Below, piece after piece: positions 45,094 to 53,137 of a stretch of 64,000 nt of DNA. Position numbers and translations under genes: made by a program. Each line of letters opens with the position of its first letter. Position 1 is the first letter of the stretch. The notes under the pieces are model-generated. The model ran no database searches and was not told the DNA's origin. It saw only the letters and a program-made list of their open reading frames with translations. Origin of the DNA: Poriferisphaera corsica (GTDB lineage Bacteria > Planctomycetota > Phycisphaerae > Phycisphaerales > Phycisphaeraceae); the NCBI RefSeq assembly GCF_007747445.1, contig NZ_CP036425.1, positions 2,526,175 to 2,590,174 of the forward strand, written 5' to 3'.

Positions 45094-45122
45094 AAAGCCA
45101 CCTCTATGCAGGTGGCTTTTTC
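45094..45122 (+). terminator. Terminator after the PEP-CTERM gene
   Basis: A 10-bp stem (AAAGCCACCT/AGGTGGCTTT) with a 6-base loop is followed by T5. Confidence 0.9.
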
Positions 45123-45224
45123 GTTGGCTGTATCTGGGAAGGGGCGTATGAATGAGGGAGGAAGTTTCCAGCGATCAGTCAGGTCGCGGCTATTGGAGTT
45201 GAAGGAATTGAATTGTGTGTTGTA

Positions 45225-45255
45225 GGTAACCCACACGCAGAGCGTATGGGCTTGA
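45225..45255 (+). repeat. REP-like hairpin element, class 2
   Basis: GGTAA precedes the stem CCCACACGC/GCGTATGGG (one mismatch) with an AGA loop, and CTTGAG follows. It is a partner of the element at 42184-42223, and a class 1 element starts only 50 bases on. Confidence 0.65.
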
Positions 45256-45304
45256 GATAACGTAGAAATTATCTTGTTGCAGGCAATTGAAAAGTTTAGG
45301 GGGT

Positions 45305-45336
45305 AACACCCCGCCACCGGCGGTGGCGGGCTTGAG
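45305..45336 (+). repeat. REP-like hairpin element, class 1 (best copy)
   Basis: AACAC leads into a perfect 9-bp stem (CCCGCCACC/GGTGGCGGG) around a GGC loop, then CTTGAGG. A run of G-tracts follows at 45367-45404. Confidence 0.75.
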
Positions 45337-45366
45337 GTTAATGAAATGGATGAATGAGGATGAGTA

Positions 45367-45404
45367 GGGACAGGGAGGGGGTGATGGGGGGGGTGATGGG
45401 GGGG
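45367..45404 (+). repeat. G-run tract with four or more G-runs
   Basis: Runs of 3, 3, 5, 8 and 7 G are separated by 1-4 bases (TGAT spacers repeat). This fits a G-quadruplex-forming pattern and follows a class 1 REP-like hairpin. Confidence 0.6.
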
Positions 45405-45410
45405 ATGGAT

Positions 45411-45442
45411 CAAAAAAGCACACGATGGATCGTGTGCTTTTG
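45411..45442 (-). terminator. Terminator after the minus-strand PEP-CTERM gene
   Basis: The stem AAAAGCACACGAT/ATCGTGTGCTTTT has a 2-base centre; on the minus strand it runs into T6. It is largely bidirectional and separates the gene from the repeat cluster. Confidence 0.8.
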
Positions 45443-45476
45443 AAAGTTTGTTCTGGTTTTTATTATTGGATGATAA

Positions 45477-46253
45477 TCAGGACACTCGGCGGCGAAGGAG
45501 CAGCAAAGCGGGCAAGCTCATTAATAGCATTGATGCGGGCTCGGGTACTGAGGACACATTTAATGTGAGGCCATAGTTGCTTAGATTTGAAGCGGGGGTG
45601 TTGATGTTGCCTGAGATATCGGATGTCATGGTCATGTACAAACGGTAGGTGTGGCCTGCGGTTAAGGTTCCGGAGTAATCGAGTGTGCCGTCGTAGCTGG
45701 CCTGCTCGGTTAGGTTTAATGGCAGGTATCGCTGATGGGTTGTTATATTGTTAAACAGAATTGCTGAGGTTGTATCGCCTGATGATGCATCGAATGAGCC
45801 TGATAAATCAAACGTTGCATCCTGTGCGCCAAGTGTGAAGGAAACGTCGAAAGAACTGACCTGCTTAGAGGTTGCGGTCGCGGGGGTTGCGGTGACGATG
45901 GTCGTGGCAGCGGCGGCTCTTGATGCGGACAGTGTGAGTTGTGATCCGCTGCCTGTCAGCGAGACGTTGTCAGTGACATGAATATTGCCGGTGGATTCGG
46001 CGGCCCCACCTAATGAGAAAGGCGAGGTTGGTGTGACGATTTTTGTATCGAAAAGATTGAATCCAAACGCGCCGGCCAGAGCGGTTGTGGCATCGTTTTC
46101 GTCGAGTAGGCCGGAGGCGCCGCCAGAGCCGGCGTGAACACGCAGGCGGCCATAACTAGAACGGCTGTCCACGGTGATATTCGCGGCCAACAAATCGGTC
46201 GCGGCCATCGACAGACCGATAGCGATCACAGTACTACAAAGCTTTATATTCAT
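45477..46253 (-). CDS. PEP-CTERM sorting domain protein, Ser/Thr-rich
   Basis: The 258-residue product has a signal peptide (MNIKLCSTVIAIGLSMAATD, cleavage after LLA). A Ser/Thr/Ala-rich beta domain follows (GSGSQLTLSASRAAAATTIV, FDVSFTLGAQDATFDLSGSF, GHTYRLYMTMTSDISGNINT). The tail is VPEPAS, a hydrophobic stretch (MLLMSLPALLLL) and RRRVS. I use the ATG 46253, preceded by GGAGAGGG; the frame is open to 46307. The family of the mature domain is not recognised. It is convergent with the previous PEP-CTERM gene across a repeat cluster. Confidence 0.88.
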   Translation of the reverse strand: MNIKLCSTVIAIGLSMAATDLLAANITVDSRSSYGRLRVHAGSGGASGLLDENDATTALAGAFGFNLFDTKIVTPTSPFSLGGAAESTGNIHVTDNVSLTGSGSQLTLSASRAAAATTIVTATPATATSKQVSSFDVSFTLGAQDATFDLSGSFDASSGDTTSAILFNNITTHQRYLPLNLTEQASYDGTLDYSGTLTAGHTYRLYMTMTSDISGNINTPASNLSNYGLTLNVSSVPEPASMLLMSLPALLLLRRRVS

Positions 46254-46468
46254 CTTTAACCCTCTCCTATGACTCAAAGAATATGAGTCCAAAAGTAATC
46301 TCTCCAAGAGCGACTCGGTCGCTTCACGTTTCGTGACCTTAACACATGCCGCACTATTTCGCTACGCATTCACTCAAAACGAGCATTTCATTCTATTGAT
46401 GAAATATGGGGGGCTGCTTGTTCACCTTACTCACATGGAAGATGCTGATCCATGCACACTTGCGTTGC

Positions 46469-46502
46469 AAACACCCCCGCACCGGCGGTGCGGGGGTTGA
46501 GG
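46469..46502 (+). repeat. REP-like hairpin element, class 1
   Basis: AAACA leads to the stem CCCCCGCACC/GGTGCGGGGG around a GGC-like centre, followed by TTGAGG. G-runs follow from 46520 to 46590. Confidence 0.7.
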
Positions 46503-46554
46503 AATGCGAATAGTAAGCGGGAGTGTGGGGCGTATGGGGCATGAGAGAGATAAT

Positions 46555-46588
46555 GGGGGATGAGGGGGATCGAGGGGGGAATCGGGGG
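46555..46588 (+). repeat. G-run tract with four long G-runs
   Basis: Four runs of 5-6 G are separated by 4-5 base spacers (ATGA, ATCGA, AATC), a strong G-quadruplex pattern. It lies between a REP-like hairpin and metK, about 190 bases before the metK start. Confidence 0.6.
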
Positions 46589-46772
46589 AGAATGAGTGGG
46601 GATGGGAATGGTAGTAAGATAGAAATTTGTGCGGTATATTGCGCGCTGATTTGCGATTTGGGGCTATGATTGGTACAAACTGCAGTCCCTGAAGTTGGAA
46701 TGATGTCGGCATTGCGCTATGAATGTGCTTGCTGACGGTAGATTTTAAAACTGATTATCTATTTATAGGTAT

Positions 46773-48011
46773 ATGAACATGTCAAAAGAATTGGAAAGCG
46801 GCCACTACCTGTTTACAAGCGAATCTGTGTCCATGGGACACCCAGACAAGGTTTCAGATGCTGTATCTGATGCGGTGTTGGATAGTTTGCTTGCTGTTGA
46901 CCCACAGGCGCGTGTTGCTTGTGAAACACTATGTACAACGGGTTTGGTCGTAGTGGCTGGTGAAGTGACGGTTCACAACGATAAAGCTGTTGCGGCGCTG
47001 AACAATATTGAAGATACGGTTCGCAAGACCGTGAAGCGTATTGGTTACACGGATCCTCGCATGAAGTTTGACAGCGAGAGTTGTGCGGTGCTTCGCACGA
47101 TCCACGGTCAGTCGGATGACATCAGCATGGGTGTGACTGAGGGCGAAGGTCTTCATAAAGAACAAGGTGCTGGCGACCAGGGTTTGATGTTTGGTTTTGC
47201 TTGTAAGGAAACTGAAGATCTGATGCCTTTGGCAATTGATCTTTCGCATAAATTGATGGAGAAACACGTTGCAGTTCGCGAAAGCAACAAGGTGAAGTTC
47301 TTGCGTCCAGATGCGAAAAGCCAGGTGACAGTTGAGTACAACAAATACAACAAGCCAGTGCGTGTTGATACGGTTGTGATCTCGACGCAACACGGCCCTG
47401 AGTGGAACGGCGATGACAAGCAGGCAGAGCTTCGGAAAGAAATTATTAAGCATGTGATTGAACCTTGCATGCCTAAGGATCTGTTCGATGCGAATGACGT
47501 AACGATTCACGTGAACCCAACGGGTCAGTTTGAAATTGGCGGGCCTCACGGTGATACCGGTTTGACAGGTCGTAAGATTATTGTTGATACGTACGGTGGT
47601 CGCGGTCGTCACGGCGGTGGCGCGTTCTCGGGTAAAGACCCGTCGAAGGTTGACCGTTCGGCAGCTTACATGGCGCGTTACATTGCAAAGAATCTGGTTG
47701 CTGCTGATTTGTGTGATGTTTGTGAAGTTCAGCTTTCATACGCGATCGGCGTACCTGAGCCCACATCGGTTTGTGTGGATACTTATAGCTCGAACAAGAT
47801 TCCTGAAGATGTGATCGGTCAGATCGTTCGTGAAGTGTTCCCACTGACACCGGGCGGGATCATCAAGACTTTGGATCTGAAGAAGCCGATTTTCGAAGCG
47901 ACGGCTGCTCATGGCCACTTTGGTCGCAAGCCAGGCAAGAACGGCGAATTCAGCTGGGAAAAACTGGATAAGGTTGCGGCTTTGAAAGAAGCAGCGGCAG
48001 CGAAAGCCTGA
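46773..48011 (+). CDS. metK: S-adenosylmethionine synthase
   Basis: MetK makes S-adenosylmethionine from methionine and ATP. The 412-residue product has the signatures [20 protein letters not shown], the ATP-site and metal-site motifs [20 protein letters not shown] and [20 protein letters not shown], and [18 protein letters not shown]. All key residues are present. An ATG at 46779 is an alternative start. No SAM riboswitch is seen upstream. It is probably monocistronic: a repeat element and a folded RNA separate it from ptsI. Confidence 0.97.
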   Translation: MNMSKELESGHYLFTSESVSMGHPDKVSDAVSDAVLDSLLAVDPQARVACETLCTTGLVVVAGEVTVHNDKAVAALNNIEDTVRKTVKRIGYTDPRMKFDSESCAVLRTIHGQSDDISMGVTEGEGLHKEQGAGDQGLMFGFACKETEDLMPLAIDLSHKLMEKHVAVRESNKVKFLRPDAKSQVTVEYNKYNKPVRVDTVVISTQHGPEWNGDDKQAELRKEIIKHVIEPCMPKDLFDANDVTIHVNPTGQFEIGGPHGDTGLTGRKIIVDTYGGRGRHGGGAFSGKDPSKVDRSAAYMARYIAKNLVAADLCDVCEVQLSYAIGVPEPTSVCVDTYSSNKIPEDVIGQIVREVFPLTPGGIIKTLDLKKPIFEATAAHGHFGRKPGKNGEFSWEKLDKVAALKEAAAAKA

Positions 48012-48056
48012 TTTTGCCCCCCCGGAAGTTGGCCCACCCGGAAGTTGGGCTAGCGG

Positions 48057-48087
48057 AACACCCCACCACCGGCGGTGGTGGGCTTGA
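48057..48087 (+). repeat. REP-like hairpin element, class 1
   Basis: AACAC leads to a perfect 9-bp stem (CCCACCACC/GGTGGTGGG) around GGC, followed by CTTGAAAATT and G-runs (GGGGG, GGGGGG). The stem carries a compensatory change relative to the 45305 copy (G-C to A-T at stem position 4), so pairing is maintained. A tandem pair of CCCGGAAGTTGG sits just upstream (48021-48032 and 48037-48048). Confidence 0.75.
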
Positions 48088-48144
48088 AAATTGGGGGTGA
48101 GGGGGGATCCAATGAGTTATTGGTCAATTTAGATATACACAATG

Positions 48145-48230
48145 CGTGAGGCTTAGGGCGGGCCCCTGAAAAGGACGATACAATAGTCGTATCTCCAATG
48201 GGGCTGAGTCCTGAGCCTCACGTTTTATAT
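48145..48230 (+). ncRNA. Candidate structured RNA between metK and ptsI
   Basis: The ends pair perfectly over 13 bp (48145-48157 CGTGAGGCTTAGG with 48210-48222 CCTGAGCCTCACG, one G-U). Inside are a second helix GCCCC/GGGGC and an apical GATAC/GTATC stem with a 7-base loop, and TTTTAT follows the outer stem. The whole folds as one long interrupted hairpin ending in a terminator-like tail. It could be a small RNA or an elaborate metK terminator; I do not recognise a known class. It lies 133 bases after metK and 160 before ptsI. Confidence 0.5.
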
Positions 48231-48390
48231 TTAGAATTCTCAGTACGTTTTTCAGTCAGACAAGACGTATTGCCATACAGATCGATAAATGTAAAGGTTT
48301 TCTGGGCATAAGCTTACTGGCTAGTGTAGAATGCCAAGAACAATCTATTTTTAGGAAGATTAAGTTACGAGACAGGCAAGAACTAGAGAG

Positions 48391-50163
48391 ATGATGCAGA
48401 TCAAGAGAGGCATACCAGTTTCGCCAGGCGTCGCGATTTTTACGGCGTTTGTTCTGGATGCTGAGGATCAGCCTGTTCCGAGGCGGTTGATTTCACTGGG
48501 TAAGGTTGATGACGAGATTGTGCGGTTACAGAAGGCGGTGGGAGATTCGATTAGTGAGATTGAGGGATTGCGAGAGCAGACGGCGAGCACGTTAGGTGAG
48601 GAGCTGTCGAAGATTTTCAGTTTTCATGTGGGTGTGCTGGCAGATCAGGCGCTGATCAAGCAGATTGAGCAGACGATCACGACGACGCGCGTATCGGCGG
48701 AATATGCGGTTTATGTGACGCTGCGGAAGCTGGCGAGCACGTTTGCGGCACATGATAGTCAATTGGTACGTAAGACGGTGACGGACGTTCGAGACTTGGA
48801 ACGCCGAATCTTGAAGCACTTGATCGGGAGCAATCGGGAAGAGCTGAAGAATCTGCGTGGCGCTGCGATTGTGGTGGCGCATGACTTGACGCCAAGCCAG
48901 ACGGTGACGTTGGACAAAAAAAAGATTAAGGCGCTGGTGACGGATGCTGGGGGGCGGACGAGTCACACGGCGATTTTGGCGCATGCATTGGGGATTCCAG
49001 CGATTGTGGGCTTAGAGGATATCACGGCGGATGTGTCGACGGGTGACACGATTGTGGTGGATGGTAATCGTGGCTTGGTGGTGATTGAGCCTGATGCGGC
49101 GAAGCTGATGGAGTATCGCGCTGAGGCGAAGAAAATGGCTCAGCAGGCGAAAATTCTGCGAGAGCTGCATGATAAACCGGCAGTAACGAAGGATGGGACG
49201 GAGATTGGATTACAGGCGAATATTGAGTTCCCGGAGGAAATTCATCATGCGCTGAGTAATGGTGCGGTGGGGATTGGGTTGTATCGAACGGAATTTTTGT
49301 ATCTAGCGGCTGAGAGTGTTCCTACGGAGCAGCAGCAGTATGAGACGTATGTCCAGGCGATTCAGGGGCTGGAGGGAAGGCCGCTGACGATACGTACGCT
49401 GGATTTGGGTGCGGATAAGGTGGTGGAGGATTTGACGCCATCGAGTTTGTGGAATGAGCGGAACCCGTTTTTGGGTTGTCGGTCGATCAGGCTTTGCTTG
49501 CAGAATTTACCGCTGTTTAAGACGCAGTTAAGGGCGATTTTGAGGGCGAGCGTTGAGGGGCCGGTGAAGATTATGTTCCCGTTGATCAGTAATGTGATGG
49601 AGTTGCGTCAGGCGAAGATGATTTTGTCTGATGTGAAGGAGGATTTGGAAGATCAGGGGATAGGGTATCGGGAAGACATTCCGGTGGGTATGATGATAGA
49701 GGTGCCGAGCGCGGCCTTGCAGGCGTTGACGTTTGCTCATGAGGTCGATTTTTTCAGTATTGGCACGAATGACTTGATTCAATACACGGTCGCAGTAGAC
49801 CGTGGAAATGAGCGGATCGCGAGTTTGTACTCGGCTGCACATCCGGCGGTAATCACATTAATTAAGGAAGTGATCCGTGCGGCGCAGCGAGCGAAGATTG
49901 ATGTCAGTCTTTGCGGCGAGATGGCGAGTGATCCGGAGTTCACGATGTTGTTGATTGGCTTGGGATTGAGGAATTTCTCGATCACGCCGCCAGCACTGCC
50001 AGAGATCAAACAGTTGATTAGATCGGTGAGTGTAGATCAATGCAGACGGGTTGCCCGGAAAGTAAGCGGGTTTGACTCGAATCGTGAGGTACTCAACTAC
50101 CTTAAAGGTGAAGCAGGAAAAATTATGCCTGAAGTCGTCGGTGGACGTTCCATCGGATATTAG
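48391..50163 (+). CDS. ptsI: Phosphoenolpyruvate-protein phosphotransferase (enzyme I)
   Basis: Enzyme I passes phosphate from phosphoenolpyruvate to HPr, the first step of the PTS. The 590-residue product has the N-terminal HPr-binding helical domain, the phospho-His segment GGRTSHTAILAHALGIPAIV (His about residue 192), and the C-terminal PEP-binding barrel (IGLYRTEFLYLA, RTLDLGADK, NPFLGCRSIRLCL, FSIGTNDLIQYTVAVDR). The SLCGEMASDP active-site Cys lies near residue 508. Length is normal. No HPr or sugar-specific enzyme II is near, so it may act in regulation, as in some planctomycetes (inference). Two ATGs at 48391 and 48394 are both possible starts. Confidence 0.94.
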   Translation: MMQIKRGIPVSPGVAIFTAFVLDAEDQPVPRRLISLGKVDDEIVRLQKAVGDSISEIEGLREQTASTLGEELSKIFSFHVGVLADQALIKQIEQTITTTRVSAEYAVYVTLRKLASTFAAHDSQLVRKTVTDVRDLERRILKHLIGSNREELKNLRGAAIVVAHDLTPSQTVTLDKKKIKALVTDAGGRTSHTAILAHALGIPAIVGLEDITADVSTGDTIVVDGNRGLVVIEPDAAKLMEYRAEAKKMAQQAKILRELHDKPAVTKDGTEIGLQANIEFPEEIHHALSNGAVGIGLYRTEFLYLAAESVPTEQQQYETYVQAIQGLEGRPLTIRTLDLGADKVVEDLTPSSLWNERNPFLGCRSIRLCLQNLPLFKTQLRAILRASVEGPVKIMFPLISNVMELRQAKMILSDVKEDLEDQGIGYREDIPVGMMIEVPSAALQALTFAHEVDFFSIGTNDLIQYTVAVDRGNERIASLYSAAHPAVITLIKEVIRAAQRAKIDVSLCGEMASDPEFTMLLIGLGLRNFSITPPALPEIKQLIRSVSVDQCRRVARKVSGFDSNREVLNYLKGEAGKIMPEVVGGRSIGY

Positions 50164-50406
50164 CTTTGGGTGAAAAGTAAAACGTGAACGCGATGCTCGC
50201 TGAGATGATTGAGGAATTGTACCCTTGGGATCCGGCTAGAAGCGACGCGACACATAAAAGTAAGGAATGCCCGGCGTTTGAAGGATAAAACGCAGGCAAG
50301 CAGGATGCTTAATATCGAGAGCACGATCAGAAAATGATTGCAATGTTCATGAAATAAGCGATGTTTGCGTATGCGTTGTCATTGGAACAGCGGGCTGTGA
50401 CGCACT

Positions 50407-53076
50407 GTGTCAAAATCAGAAATGTTGATTAATAATGTTCCCGGCGAAGAATGCAGGATTGCAATCGCTGTGGACGGGAAGCTGGACGAGTTCTATCAGG
50501 AAAGGTCTAGCGCCGAGTCGCATGTCGGTAATATTTACAAAGGACGTGTGACGAATGTAGAGGCTTCGATTCAGGCTGCATTTATCGATTTCGGTCTGGA
50601 AAGAAACGGGTTTTTGCATATCTCGGATCTTCATCCGAAGTATTTTCCAGGAAAAGATAAAGAAGAATTTGAACAGGTAGGAAGTAAGACGCCACGGCGT
50701 GATCGTCCGCCTATTCAGAAGTGCTTGAAGCGTGGACAAGAGATCACGGTACAGGTTCTGAAGGAAGGGATTGGGACGAAGGGCCCTACCCTGACGAGTT
50801 ATCTGTCGATCCCGGGTCGGTTTATTGTGATGATGCCTGACATGCAAAGGTTGGGCGTGTCACGGAAGGTGGAGGATGAAGATGCGCGTCGTTCGATGAA
50901 GAAGATTTTGAATGATCTTAAGCCGCCATCCGGTTTTGGATTCATTGTTCGTACGGCGGGGATTGGGCAAACAAAGACAGATTTGAAGCGGGACCTTGCG
51001 TATCTTGCGCGGCTATGGAAGTCGATCGAGAAACGTAAGAAGGCGATCAAGACGGTGGGCGAATTGTATGCAGAATCGGACTTGGTCATCAGGACGATTC
51101 GTGATGTGTTCCGTAATGACATTAGTCGGATTTTGATTGATGATGTAACGGCGGCGAAGCGTGCAAGGGACTTCTTGGCGGTGTCGAACCCGCGAACAAA
51201 AACGAAAGTTGTTTACTACAACGATCTGGTCCCGATCTACCACCGGTTTGGGATTGAAGATCAGATTGATCAGATCAATGCGAGAGAAGTGCCGCTGCCA
51301 TCGGGTGGCGCGTTGGTGTTTGACCAGGCTGAGGCATTGGTTGCGATTGATGTGAACTCGGGCAAGAGTCGTGATGCACAAGATGCGGAATCGAATGCGT
51401 TTAATACGAACATGGAAGCTGTGGATGAGATTTGTCGACAGTTGAAGTTGCGCGACCTTGGCGGGTTGGTGGTTAATGACCTGATTGATATGCGTGAATC
51501 GCGGCATCGTCGCAAGATCGAGTCACGGTTCCGTCAGAATTTAAAGAACGACCGTGCGCGGTCGCGGATCAATCCGATCAGTCAGTTTGGGATGCTGGAG
51601 ATGACGCGTCAGCGGATGCGGCCGTCGTTGAAGAAGTCGATTTACAATGAATGTGTTCATTGTGCGGGGACGGGTCATGTGAAGACGGCGGAGACGGTGG
51701 TGCTTGAGGTGATGCGTAAGCTGGCGATGGTGATGCATCATCGTAAGGTTGCGCATTTGGAGCTGGTGATCAGCCCGGATGTTGCGTTCCATTTGTTAAA
51801 CCGGAAGCGTGCGCAGTTGGTGAGTTTGGAGCGTAAGCATGGCAAGCCGGTGATGGTGCGCGTGGGCGGTGAACAGATTGATTTCCTTGAAATTAAGGCT
51901 TATGACGAGCGAAAGACGCCGCTGAATATTGAGAATTTGATGAGCGGCAAGCAGATTCCGAAGCCGATTGATGCTGCGTATATTGATTTGGCGATTGACG
52001 AAATTCCTATGGTTCAGGAACCGGAAGAAGCGTTGGAAGGAAACGAAGTTGAGGCTGAGATCAGTCAGCTCGTCGAAGAAAATGCGGCGCGTGAAGCAGC
52101 GGCAGAGGAAGAAGAACAGAAGAAGCGTCGCAGAAGACGGCGTGGAAGCCGTGGTGGTAAGAAGCTGCATGACGAATCTGAAGATGGGGAGATGGCTAAA
52201 GAAGAGCAACAAGAAGAACAGAAAGATTCACGTCGCCGCCGGGGTACGGATAGTCGAAGGCGTCGTAGTTCGGATAGTTCAAGACAGCGAGAAGGCTCGG
52301 ATGAGGGCGGGAATGAATCAGGTGAGAAGCATGAACGTTCTTCGAGCCGCGAACGATCATCGGATCGTCGACGGTCATCGGATCGTGATCGTGAACGACC
52401 ATCTGGGCGTGAGAGATCGTCAAGCCGCGAGCGGACTTCGGATCGTGAAAGATCTTCTGAACGTGGGCGATCATCGGATCGCAGCAGGCGTAGAGGTGGT
52501 AAGGATGAGAAGCGTGAAGATGTGAAGGTTGAACCGCGGAAAGCTGAGGATGTTGCTGAACAGTATAAAGCGGCGAAATCGGATGAGAAGAAAAGTAGTA
52601 CACGCAAGAAAACCGTGAGGAAGAAACGTGCGACGACTTCGAAGAAGAAGTCAGTACGAACATCGAGCGTTGATAAGCCGCGTAAGGTTTCACCGGAACA
52701 GGTTGGCAATGTTCTGGAAGAAGCTCGGGAAGTTAAAGCTGAAGTGAATGGCAATGTTGCGGATCATTTGGCTGAAGAGAAGAAGCCGATTCGCAAGAAA
52801 CGTTATACCACACGTCGTGTAAGTAGTGACGATGTGGCGGGCCATCAAGCAGCACCGAAACCCAGGACGAAAGTTCGTAAGAAGCGTGCTTCGACAAGCC
52901 GCGCGGAAACGGGCAATCAGACTAGCAATGCTGATGCTGGGAATGAAAAGAAGGTTGAAGGACGTACGGGAAGTAAGGTTGTGCGTCGCAAGAAGCGTTC
53001 GAGTAAGAGCGTGAAGAAAGTCGAAACAAAAAGCGTTACGAGCAGCGGCTACAGTAACAGGATGCTGAAGAAGTAA
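50407..53076 (+). CDS. rne: Ribonuclease E/G with long SR-like basic tail
   Basis: RNase E/G is an endonuclease for mRNA decay and rRNA processing. The catalytic part covers residues 1-500: S1 domain at about 36-125 (GNIYKGRVTNVEASIQAAFI), 5'-sensor region, DNase I-like site LVAIDVNSGKS (311-321) and VNDLIDM with the second metal Asp. The Zn-link CVHCAG follows at about 416-421. The remaining 370 residues are disordered: an acidic patch, KRRRRRRGSRGGKK, an Arg/Ser dipeptide-rich stretch (about residues 605-697; SSRERSSDRRRSSD repeats) and Lys/Arg-rich blocks to the C-terminus. The start is a GTG; an ATG five codons on is possible. The tail probably binds RNA and partner proteins. Confidence 0.92.
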   Translation: MSKSEMLINNVPGEECRIAIAVDGKLDEFYQERSSAESHVGNIYKGRVTNVEASIQAAFIDFGLERNGFLHISDLHPKYFPGKDKEEFEQVGSKTPRRDRPPIQKCLKRGQEITVQVLKEGIGTKGPTLTSYLSIPGRFIVMMPDMQRLGVSRKVEDEDARRSMKKILNDLKPPSGFGFIVRTAGIGQTKTDLKRDLAYLARLWKSIEKRKKAIKTVGELYAESDLVIRTIRDVFRNDISRILIDDVTAAKRARDFLAVSNPRTKTKVVYYNDLVPIYHRFGIEDQIDQINAREVPLPSGGALVFDQAEALVAIDVNSGKSRDAQDAESNAFNTNMEAVDEICRQLKLRDLGGLVVNDLIDMRESRHRRKIESRFRQNLKNDRARSRINPISQFGMLEMTRQRMRPSLKKSIYNECVHCAGTGHVKTAETVVLEVMRKLAMVMHHRKVAHLELVISPDVAFHLLNRKRAQLVSLERKHGKPVMVRVGGEQIDFLEIKAYDERKTPLNIENLMSGKQIPKPIDAAYIDLAIDEIPMVQEPEEALEGNEVEAEISQLVEENAAREAAAEEEEQKKRRRRRRGSRGGKKLHDESEDGEMAKEEQQEEQKDSRRRRGTDSRRRRSSDSSRQREGSDEGGNESGEKHERSSSRERSSDRRRSSDRDRERPSGRERSSSRERTSDRERSSERGRSSDRSRRRGGKDEKREDVKVEPRKAEDVAEQYKAAKSDEKKSSTRKKTVRKKRATTSKKKSVRTSSVDKPRKVSPEQVGNVLEEAREVKAEVNGNVADHLAEEKKPIRKKRYTTRRVSSDDVAGHQAAPKPRTKVRKKRASTSRAETGNQTSNADAGNEKKVEGRTGSKVVRRKKRSSKSVKKVETKSVTSSGYSNRMLKK

Positions 53077-53137
53077 ATGATCGTGTTTCGTGTTGCAGTT
53101 TGTGTGTGACAGAACCGTCAGACAGAAGGGAACTTGT

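Noticed and set aside
46600-46772. SAM riboswitch upstream of metK
   Set aside because: I looked for the SAM-I/II/IV-type helices and conserved core and found none.
48021-48048. Pair of CCCGGAAGTTGG repeats as a protein-binding site
   Set aside because: Only two copies are seen, adjacent to a REP-like element; they are more simply explained as part of that repeat's flank.
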